From VFZS01 sp964353255 (GTDB lineage Bacteria > Acidobacteriota > Terriglobia > Bryobacterales > Bryobacteraceae): a stretch of 25,094 nucleotides of DNA. Shown piece by piece: positions 1 through 5,842 of this stretch (its first letter is position 1; every line of letters begins with the position of its first letter). The position numbers and the translations under genes were made by a program. The DNA is taken from the NCBI GenBank assembly GCA_964353255.1, contig CAYGVJ010000080.1, positions 1 to 25,094 of the forward strand, written 5' to 3'. A model generated the notes under the pieces. It ran no database searches, had not been told where the DNA came from, and saw nothing but the letters and a program-made list of their open reading frames with translations.

Positions 1-1
1 G

Positions 2-1009
2 GGTCCGGCGCCGGGCGTGAGCGGCCTGGATGAGCAGTATAACCAGTTCGTGATTGAGCGGGTGGCGGAAGCGGCAGCCGAGGCCGTGCGCGGGCTCAGA
101 CCCGCCCGTTTGAAGCTCGCGCGGCTTCAGACAGGCGAGCTCGAAGGCTTCATCCACGACAACCGCCCGCCGGTGGTCCACGATTCCGAGCTGGTAGTCC
201 TGACCGCCACGGACCGGGCCGGGCAGCCCATCGGCACGGTGGTGAACTGGGCCAACCATCCCGAGACCCTGGGCTCCGGAAACACCCAGATCACGGCGGA
301 CTATCCGGCCCACTTCTACACCCGGTTGGAGGAGCGGTTGGGCGGGGTGGCCGTTTTGCTCAACGGGGCCGTTGGCGGGATGCAATCGCCGCTCGGGGCC
401 AAAGTCACCGATCCGGCCACGGGCCAGCCCGCGCCTGACAACAGTTTCCGCAAGGCGGAGCTGATCGGTATCCGGATAGCGGAGCTAGCCGCGGAGGCGG
501 TCGGCAAGACCAAGGCGGTGCGAATCGGAGAGCTGGCCTATGTCGAGCAATCCCTCCGGATTCCGGTGAGCAATGCGCTCTACCTGATGGCCGCCAAGGC
601 CGGCGTGTTCAAGGGCCGCAAACCAATGCTCGCAGACGCCTCCATCTCCACCGTGGTAGGGTACCTGCGGCTTGGCCCGCGCTCGAAGCCGGTGCTGGAG
701 GCCGCCCTGGCGCCGGGCGAACTCTACCCCGAGTTGAGCGTGGGCGGCGTGGAGCGGTACACCGGCGCCGATTTCCCGGAGGCCGCCCTCGAGCCCGCCC
801 TCAAGAAGCTCATGCGGGCGCCCTACCGCATGCTGGTGGGCTTGGCCAACGACGAAATCGGCTACATCATCCCCAAGGCGGAGTGGGACGAAAAAGAGCC
901 CTGGCTCCAGAACGCCGCCAGGCGCTGGTATGGCGAGGTGAACTCAGTAGGCCCGGAGGCCGCGCCAGTGATCGTGGGCGCGCTCCGAGCGCTGATGCAG
1001 GGCCAGTAG
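2..1009 (+). CDS. Neutral/alkaline ceramidase-like hydrolase (3' part, 5' end outside window)
   Basis: The frame is open to the left edge, so the gene begins upstream; the GTG at 17 is only the first possible start inside the window. The visible 336 residues resemble the neutral/alkaline non-lysosomal ceramidase family. They include a VVNWANHPETLGSG segment, ITADYPAHF, a NGAVGGMQSP stretch (in this family the nucleophilic serine precedes a proline in a similar place), and near the end GLANDEIGYIIPKAEWD and YGEVNSVGPEAAPVI. In characterised members the enzyme is exported and hydrolyses the amide bond of ceramide; many bacterial relatives have unknown substrates, so only the family is claimed. 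It converges on the flagellar gene flgJ and is probably not part of the flagellar system. The N-terminal signal and first metal-binding motifs cannot be seen. Confidence 0.7.
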   Translation, partial: GPAPGVSGLDEQYNQFVIERVAEAAAEAVRGLRPARLKLARLQTGELEGFIHDNRPPVVHDSELVVLTATDRAGQPIGTVVNWANHPETLGSGNTQITADYPAHFYTRLEERLGGVAVLLNGAVGGMQSPLGAKVTDPATGQPAPDNSFRKAELIGIRIAELAAEAVGKTKAVRIGELAYVEQSLRIPVSNALYLMAAKAGVFKGRKPMLADASISTVVGYLRLGPRSKPVLEAALAPGELYPELSVGGVERYTGADFPEAALEPALKKLMRAPYRMLVGLANDEIGYIIPKAEWDEKEPWLQNAARRWYGEVNSVGPEAAPVIVGALRALMQGQ

Positions 1010-1019
1010 TCCCATCGGG

Positions 1020-1054
1020 CGGGTTCTTAACCCGGGCCGGGCGTCAGCCCGGCC
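1020..1054. terminator. Double hairpin between convergent genes
   Basis: Two adjacent inverted repeats fill the gap between the convergent hydrolase and flgJ genes: CGGGTT-CTT-AACCCG (1020-1034) and GGCCGGGC-GTCA-GCCCGGCC (1035-1054, a perfect 8-bp stem). There is no clear T-tract on either side, so a bidirectional terminator is inferred from position and stem strength only. Confidence 0.45.
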
Positions 1055-1071
1055 AGCCGTCCCTTGACCGC

Positions 1072-1377
1072 TCAGGGTTTCCGCGACAGACCTTCGACCA
1101 CCAGCTTGGCCAGCCCCAAGCCGCCTTGCGAGGCCAGCACCTGGGCCAAGTGTTCTTGGGCCACCTCCAGCATCAGGCCTCCGGCCTCGTCCTTTCCGGT
1201 GCCCAGCCAGCCTTCCGAGGCGGCCTCCTGGATGGACTTCAGAAGCTGGGCCAGCAAGAGCGCTTCGAACTGCGCCGCGGCCTCGCGTATCTTAGCGGGC
1301 TCGTCTCTCCGGTCCGGATGCGCGGCCTCGTTCCGAGCCGCGACCGTCAGGGAGCGGTCTGCCGGGAGCACCTCCAT
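1072..1377 (-). CDS. flgJ: FlgJ-type rod-binding protein, single domain
   Basis: This 101-residue protein matches the N-terminal rod-binding domain of FlgJ, with the segment EAAAQFEALLLAQLLKSIQ followed by a GLMLEVAQEHLAQVLASQGGLGLAKL C-terminal helix pair. FlgJ acts in the periplasm as a scaffold for rod assembly. The second, peptidoglycan-hydrolysing domain of enterobacterial FlgJ is absent, as in many non-proteobacterial flagellates, so wall opening must come from another protein. It is the last gene of the minus-strand operon: the flgI stop and this start share one base (TGATG at 1375-1379), which implies translational coupling. SD-like GGAGGTGAT lies just upstream inside flgI. Confidence 0.85.
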   Translation of the reverse strand: MEVLPADRSLTVAARNEAAHPDRRDEPAKIREAAAQFEALLLAQLLKSIQEAASEGWLGTGKDEAGGLMLEVAQEHLAQVLASQGGLGLAKLVVEGLSRKP

Positions 1378-2474
1378 CAGATCACCTCCAGTTCCGCCTC
1401 CAGCGCGCCGGCGGCCCGCAGGTTCTGGAGGATGACGATGACATCGCGCGGCGTCGAGCCGATGGCCGTCAGCGCGCGCACCAGCTCCTCAACCGTGGCC
1501 CCCTGCTTGAGCACTATGTTGCGGGCCTTCTCCTCCTTGACGCCCACGCCGACCTGGGGAACGACCTCCGTTTGGCCCGAGGAAAGCGCCGGGGGCTGCG
1601 AGACGGCAAAGCTGGTCTGGATCTCGACTGTCAGGTTGCCGTGCATGATCGCGACAGGCGAAATCCGGACTTCCTTGCCCATGACGATGGTTCCGGTGCG
1701 CTCGTTGACCACCACTTTGGCCGGCCGGTCGGCCTCGATGTTGAGGTTCTCCAGCTCGGCGATGAACTCTGTCGGGCGGCTGGCATAATCAGGCGGGATA
1801 TCGACGGACACCAGGCCGGAGTTCTCGGTGTGCGCCGGCCCCATGCCGGCGCCGCCGAGCTTCTTGTTGATGGCTTCGGCAATGCGGGCCGCCGTGGTGA
1901 AGTCGGCCTGGCGCAGTTGAAGCCTCAGGCGCGGCCCTGCGAGCCGCGTCGGCGCGGCCCGCTCGACGATGGCGCCCCCGGGCATCCGGCCCACGGTGGG
2001 GTGATTGAGCGTCTGCTGGGTCCCGCCCCGGCCGGCGACGAAGCCGCCGGTGACCACCGGACCCTGGGCCACGGCGTAGACCTGCCCATCCGGGCCGCGC
2101 AAGCCAGTCATTACCAGCAGGCCGCCCTGAAGGCTGGTGGCGTCGCCGATTGCCGCGGCGGTGACGTCGATGCGCCCGCCCGGCTGGGCGAACGCCGGCA
2201 GAGTGGCCGTCAGCATCGCCGCGGCGGTGTTGCGCACCTGGATGGCCGTGGGCGACACCGTCACGCCCATGCGCTCCAGCATGTTGGTGAGACTCTGCGC
2301 CGAAAACACCGTCTGGCGCCGGTCGCCGGTGCCGGCCAGCCCCACCACCAGCCCGTAACCCACGAGCTGGTTTTCGCGCACCCCCTCCACCGCGGCCAGC
2401 TCTTTCAGCCGCGCTCCAGGCGCCGCAGCGGCCGTCGCCACAACCAGACCGATGATCCAGACTCGCGCTTTCAT
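1377..2474 (-). CDS. flgI: Flagellar P-ring protein FlgI
   Basis: The 365-residue length is normal for FlgI, which polymerises around the rod in the peptidoglycan layer as the P-ring bushing. A Sec signal peptide occupies about residues 1-19 (MKARVWIIGLVVATAAAAPG). Typical FlgI blocks follow: NQLVGYGLVVGLAGTGDRR, FSAQSLTNMLERMGV, KVVVNERTGTIVMG, and the C-terminal region (GATVEELVRALTAIG, PRDVIVILQNL). The start lies three bases after the flgH stop, and the stop overlaps the flgJ start. A P-ring gene implies a Gram-negative envelope and agrees with flgH next door. Confidence 0.96.
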   Translation of the reverse strand: MKARVWIIGLVVATAAAAPGARLKELAAVEGVRENQLVGYGLVVGLAGTGDRRQTVFSAQSLTNMLERMGVTVSPTAIQVRNTAAAMLTATLPAFAQPGGRIDVTAAAIGDATSLQGGLLVMTGLRGPDGQVYAVAQGPVVTGGFVAGRGGTQQTLNHPTVGRMPGGAIVERAAPTRLAGPRLRLQLRQADFTTAARIAEAINKKLGGAGMGPAHTENSGLVSVDIPPDYASRPTEFIAELENLNIEADRPAKVVVNERTGTIVMGKEVRISPVAIMHGNLTVEIQTSFAVSQPPALSSGQTEVVPQVGVGVKEEKARNIVLKQGATVEELVRALTAIGSTPRDVIVILQNLRAAGALEAELEVI

Positions 2475-2477
2475 GTC

Positions 2478-3176
2478 TCAAAAAGGCAGCAGACCCAGCA
2501 GCAGGCGATACAGGAAGAAAGGCCGCCGCACTGCATCGCCCACCACCCCCTTGCCGTTGAGCCGCACCTCGAGTTGCGCCAGCCGGTCCGAGCGCACCAG
2601 GTTGCCCGGGCTGATGTCGGTGGGCCGCGCTATACCCCGCACCGTCACCATCTGGGCCTCGGAGTTAACCGTCACGTTCTTGGCGCCCTCCAGCACCAGG
2701 TACCCGTTGGGCAGAACGTGGGCCACGCGGGCGGTAAGCGTCGTCGTCATCACGTTCTCGCGAGTGGTTGCACCCTGGCCGTCCAGATCCGTGCTGCCGG
2801 AGTTCTTCGCCAGGGCGGACCACGGGGGCGTCCGTCCGAAGAACGACCCCAGCGAGTGGTCGGTAGTGGATTTCCGCGAGGACTTCGTGGTCCCCTTGGC
2901 CTCGGCGGAGGCCCGCTCGGCCACGACGATGGTGACCATATCGTCCACCTGGCTGGCCTTGGCGTCGCGCCCCAGGTCGGTGAGCAGGGCGCCGGGGAAC
3001 CACAGCGATCCCGCCGCGGCGCTCCAGCTCTGTGCCGCAGCGCGACGTTCGGCCTCCTCGATGTACTGATCGACGGCCGGGAGCTTGGCGGGCTTATCTC
3101 GATCGCCCGCCCCGAGCGGCTGCGCCCACGGGCACAGCAGGCACACTACCAGCCCCCACCGGACGTGAATTCGCAT
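2478..3176 (-). CDS. flgH: Flagellar L-ring protein FlgH
   Basis: FlgH forms the L-ring bushing in the outer membrane. The start at 3176 is chosen because AAGGTGG lies 6-8 bases upstream and a hydrophobic signal (residues 8-22) follows at once; an upstream in-frame start at 3215 would add 13 charged residues. The product is 232 residues, within the family range. Recognisable segments are GSLWFPG, VDDMVTIVVAERASAEAKG, LTARVAHVLPNGYLVLEGAKNVTVNSE and VRGIARPTDISPGNLVRSDRLAQLEV. FlgH is usually a lipoprotein; here the signal contains C12 and C15, but neither sits in a standard L-[AS]-[GA]-C lipobox. The 5' end overlaps the flgA 3' end by 83 bases. Confidence 0.93.
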   Translation of the reverse strand: MRIHVRWGLVVCLLCPWAQPLGAGDRDKPAKLPAVDQYIEEAERRAAAQSWSAAAGSLWFPGALLTDLGRDAKASQVDDMVTIVVAERASAEAKGTTKSSRKSTTDHSLGSFFGRTPPWSALAKNSGSTDLDGQGATTRENVMTTTLTARVAHVLPNGYLVLEGAKNVTVNSEAQMVTVRGIARPTDISPGNLVRSDRLAQLEVRLNGKGVVGDAVRRPFFLYRLLLGLLPF

Positions 3177-4056
3177 GGACCACCACCTTACCCTCTCCCT
3201 CGACCCGCGCCGCAAAGCGCCTGCCGTTGGCCGGGTTTCGCACCATCACGGCATCCCCGGCGTTGCCGCCCGACTCGGCGCGCCCTCGAAACCGCAGTTG
3301 CGTCGCGCCGCTGGAGACCTGGACATCTATCGCCTGCCCGCGCTGAACCTGGTTGGGAGCGGCCAAGCCGCTGAGCACGACGGGAGCGCCGACCCGGATC
3401 CAGCGCCGCGGCAGCCTTCCGACAACCTGCCCCGGATCGCGCGCCGGCGCTTCGGCAAACGGGAACCACTCGGCACGCTCCAGTCGCACCTGGGTGGCTT
3501 CGATGGGCCGGCCCGCGCCCAGGTTTTGCGTCGCCACTACACACTCCCCGGAAACGGCCAGTCTTACGCGCGCCCACACCGCGACGCTGCGGTTGCCGGC
3601 GTACCGCACCCAGCCGCGCCAAATCACGGCAACGCCGGCTCGCGGCGGCGCCGGCAGGGCGGCGCGAGCGAACTCGAGCTCCCCTTCGGGCACCGCGTAG
3701 CGGCTGAAGTCCACTATCTCCAGGCGTGCCTCTGCCGGTGTGCCCGAGGCCGCCAACGCCGCTTCGAGCGCCGCCCGGACCTGCTCCGGAGCCAGGCGGC
3801 GCGCGGCGCGCTCCACACACAATCGCCCCGTCGCCTCCAGCTTGATGCCACGCCGCTCGGCCAGCACGGCCAGTTCGCGCGCGGTGAGCACCCGGCGCGC
3901 ACCCGGCGCCGGAGCGAAGCCCAGCGGCTCATCGGCCGGCAAGGCCGCGAAGGCGGGGATCACGGCGGCCACATCCCGCGCCAGAATGCGCTCCCCAGCC
4001 ACCCGGAGACAGTCAGCCTCCGGCGCCGCCAGCAGAATCAGTGCTGCCAGAATCAT
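3094..4056 (-). CDS. flgA: P-ring assembly chaperone FlgA (SAF domain)
   Basis: FlgA is a periplasmic chaperone for P-ring polymerisation. The 320-residue protein begins with a short signal peptide (MILAALILLAAPEA). A poorly conserved region follows, then the SAF/FlgA C-terminal domain from about residue 180, with VVATQNLGAGRPIEATQVRLE, GRLPRRWIRVGAPVVLSGL, VQRGQAIDVQVSSGATQLRFRGRA, GDAVMVRNPANGRRFAARV. The start shares ATGA (4053-4056) with the flgG stop, indicating coupling. FlgA proteins normally end soon after the last strand (here GKVVV, to about residue 293). This one carries some 27 further Ala/Gly/Pro/Arg-rich residues, all encoded in the stretch overlapping flgH. Confidence 0.88.
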   Translation of the reverse strand: MILAALILLAAPEADCLRVAGERILARDVAAVIPAFAALPADEPLGFAPAPGARRVLTARELAVLAERRGIKLEATGRLCVERAARRLAPEQVRAALEAALAASGTPAEARLEIVDFSRYAVPEGELEFARAALPAPPRAGVAVIWRGWVRYAGNRSVAVWARVRLAVSGECVVATQNLGAGRPIEATQVRLERAEWFPFAEAPARDPGQVVGRLPRRWIRVGAPVVLSGLAAPNQVQRGQAIDVQVSSGATQLRFRGRAESGGNAGDAVMVRNPANGRRFAARVEGEGKVVVHANSRPVGAGSVPAVPVGAAARGGRSR

Positions 4057-4844
4057 CGCGTGAGGTTGTTGACCTGCTGGTACATCTCGTCAGCGGCCTT
4101 CACCACCTTGGAATTGGCTTCATAGGCCCGCTGGCTGACGATCAGGTTGATGAACTCCTCGACCACGCTCACGTTGGACTGCTCGATGTAGCCCTGGAGC
4201 AGCGTGCCGAGCCCTTCCTGGCCCCCCGGGTTGCCGACCGTGGGCTCGCCCGAGGCGTCGGTCGGAATGTAGAGGTTGCGTCCCATGCTGTTCAGTCCGG
4301 CCGGGTTGGGGAAATTGGCGAGCTGGATCTGGCCCGCCAGTTGCGCCGTGCTCTGGCCGGGTTGGGTGTAACTGACCGTGCCGTCAGGCGCGATGGTGAC
4401 CGACTGGGCTTCGGGCGGCAGTGTGATCTGCGGCTCCAGCGGATCGCCGTCCCCGGTTACGAGGTTGCCGTCGCGGTCCAGGTGGAACGTGCCGGCGCGG
4501 GTATAGGCCAACTCGCCCGAGGACCGCCGCACCTGGAAGAACCCCCGCCCCTGCACCACCGTGTCCAGCGGGTTCTCCGTGGCCATATAGTTGCCCTGCG
4601 CCTGGATGATCTCGTTGGAAGCCGGGCGTGTCCCCAGTCCCAGTTGCAGGCCGCTCGGCACCACCGTCTGCGCCCCGGCCGACGCCCCCGGCTGGACCAG
4701 GGTCTGGTAAAGCAGATCCTGGAACTGCGTGCGCCGCGTCTTGAAACCTACGGTGTTGGCGTTGGCCAGATTGTGGGCGATGTTGTCCACGTTCAATTGC
4801 TGCGCGGTCATTCCGCTGGCCGCGCTGAACAAGGCTCGAATCAT
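4053..4844 (-). CDS. flgG: Flagellar distal rod protein FlgG
   Basis: FlgG builds the distal rod of the axial structure outside the cytoplasm. The 263-residue length is typical. The N-terminal rod signature is complete (MIRALFSAASGMTAQQ, then NIAHNLANANTVGFKTRR at about 21-38), as are GRGFFQV, YTRAGTFHLDRDGNLV and the C-terminal block SVVEEFINLIVSQRAYEANSK with VVKAADEMYQQVNNL. A good SD (AAGGAG at 4851-4856) precedes the ATG. It follows flgF after 19 bases and is coupled to flgA by an ATGA overlap. There is no sign of damage. Confidence 0.97.
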   Translation of the reverse strand: MIRALFSAASGMTAQQLNVDNIAHNLANANTVGFKTRRTQFQDLLYQTLVQPGASAGAQTVVPSGLQLGLGTRPASNEIIQAQGNYMATENPLDTVVQGRGFFQVRRSSGELAYTRAGTFHLDRDGNLVTGDGDPLEPQITLPPEAQSVTIAPDGTVSYTQPGQSTAQLAGQIQLANFPNPAGLNSMGRNLYIPTDASGEPTVGNPGGQEGLGTLLQGYIEQSNVSVVEEFINLIVSQRAYEANSKVVKAADEMYQQVNNLTR

Positions 4845-4863
4845 TTGAACTCCTTAAGTCATC

Positions 4864-5616
4864 TCACGGGCTGGCCCTGGCCACTTCTTCGATCGCCCGG
4901 CGCCCCATCTCGCTGCCCAGCAACACGGCTTTCTGGAGCATCTCGAACTGCCGCATGATGCTGATCAACCGGATGGCGGATTCCGGAGCGCCGACGTTGG
5001 AGGCCTCGAGCCTCCCCTGATGGATCTCGACGCCCGCGGCCGCCTGCGGGACAGCCTCCGGATCCACAACCCGGAAGTAGTTCTTCCCCAGCTTGCCCAC
5101 GCTGGTGAGCCGGGCGAAGCTCACCACCGCAACCTGGCCCAGCGCCTGGCCCGCTTGGCGGATGACGCCGTCGGTCGAGATCTCCACGGGCGAGCCGGGC
5201 TCGGCCTGTATGGGCGTGCCGCGCGTGGAGCGCACGGCGTAGCCCTCGGCGGTGGTCAGCAGCCCTGCCGCGGACATCCGGAAGCCTCCGTTGCGCGTGT
5301 AAAGCGGCCCGCGCGGGCCATCCACCACGAAGAAACCTGGACCGGAAAGCGCCAGGTCCAGCGGGTTGCCGGTGGGCTCCAGCGTGCCCTGGTTGAAGTC
5401 CGTCCACTGGCTCTGGATCACCGGCAGCATGGGAGGGGCGGCGCTGAAGCCGAGCAAGTTCGACTCCAGCGCTTCCGGCGCGGCGTAAAGGCTGTAGAAC
5501 TCGCGGTCGGATTTGTAGCCCGCGGTGGCGGCATTGGCCAGGTTGTTGGCCAGCATCTCCAGCGATTCCAGGCGCGCCCGCAGGCCGCTGGCGGCTGCGA
5601 TCGTCAGTGAGTCCAT
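4864..5616 (-). CDS. flgF: Flagellar proximal rod protein FlgF
   Basis: This 250-residue flg_bb_rod protein carries the N-terminal motif LANNLANAATAGYKSD (about residues 23-38), GPGFFVVDGPRGPLYTRNG in the middle, and the C-terminal helix ISIMRQFEMLQKAVLLG. Its adjacency to flgG and its weaker C-terminal consensus fit FlgF rather than FlgE or FlgG. It is the first gene of the minus-strand operon flgFGAHIJ. The ATG has a strong GGAGG eight bases upstream (5625-5629), and that SD lies inside a perfect 16-bp palindrome. A sigma-54-like element stands just upstream. Confidence 0.92.
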   Translation of the reverse strand: MDSLTIAAASGLRARLESLEMLANNLANAATAGYKSDREFYSLYAAPEALESNLLGFSAAPPMLPVIQSQWTDFNQGTLEPTGNPLDLALSGPGFFVVDGPRGPLYTRNGGFRMSAAGLLTTAEGYAVRSTRGTPIQAEPGSPVEISTDGVIRQAGQALGQVAVVSFARLTSVGKLGKNYFRVVDPEAVPQAAAGVEIHQGRLEASNVGAPESAIRLISIMRQFEMLQKAVLLGSEMGRRAIEEVARASP

Positions 5617-5621
5617 CGGCC

Positions 5622-5637
5622 TCGCCTCCGGAGGCGA
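5622..5637. promoter_or_regulatory. Perfect palindrome covering the flgF ribosome binding site
   Basis: TCGCCTCCGGAGGCGA is a perfect 16-base palindrome. On the flgF transcript its right half contains the SD GGAGG, so a transcript carrying the whole palindrome could fold it into a short hairpin (6-bp stem, CCGG loop) and hide the SD. It could also be a dimeric protein's binding site. Function is inferred. Confidence 0.35.
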
Positions 5638-5640
5638 CCG

Positions 5641-5656
5641 TGCAATTTGCGGGCCG
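5641..5656 (-). promoter_or_regulatory. Candidate sigma-54 (-24/-12) promoter for flgFGAHIJ
   Basis: Read on the minus strand the site is CGGCCCG-CAAA-TTGCA, against the RpoN consensus TGGCACG-N4-TTGCA. The GG (5655-5654) and GC (5643-5642) are ten bases apart as required, the -12 half is exact and the -24 half has two mismatches. Transcription would begin near 5630 and leave a 14-base leader with the flgF SD. Sigma-54 control of rod and hook genes is known in other flagellates, but no enhancer site was identified here. Confidence 0.42.
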
Positions 5657-5672
5657 CATCGCCGGGTGTTCT

Positions 5673-5698
5673 TAAAACCTGTTCAATCTTGCCGATAA
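5673..5698 (+). promoter_or_regulatory. Sigma-28 (FliA) promoter for the fliK-flgD-flgE... operon
   Basis: The sequence is TAAA (5673-5676), 14 bases, then GCCGATAA (5691-5698). GCCGATAA is the exact flagellar sigma-28 -10 element, and TAAA is the -35 core; the usual spacing is 15. The site faces the plus-strand operon, with a start near 5705, and that operon encodes FliA itself at 16026-16775. Start site and dependence are inferred. Confidence 0.72.
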
Positions 5699-5842
5699 GC
5701 CCATCAGCAATCCTGTCGCGCACTGACGATTTCCGGTCACCGGCGCGCTGATGTCAAGATCTTGCTTCCGGCCCGCCCGGCTAAACGGCTGAAAAACAGC
5801 GGGCGCTGGCGCGGCATTCCAAATGCACCGCCGCCCGGCGTG

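Noticed and set aside
1572..3374. A 600-codon plus-strand open frame opposite flgI and flgH
   Set aside because: Low-complexity Arg/His/Gln/Gly-rich translation, antisense to two conserved flagellar genes; no start signal or family resemblance.
5751..5792. ATG at 5751 as a start for fliK
   Set aside because: It is in another frame and stops after 13 codons; the fliK frame starts at TTG 5762 or, more likely, ATG 5843.
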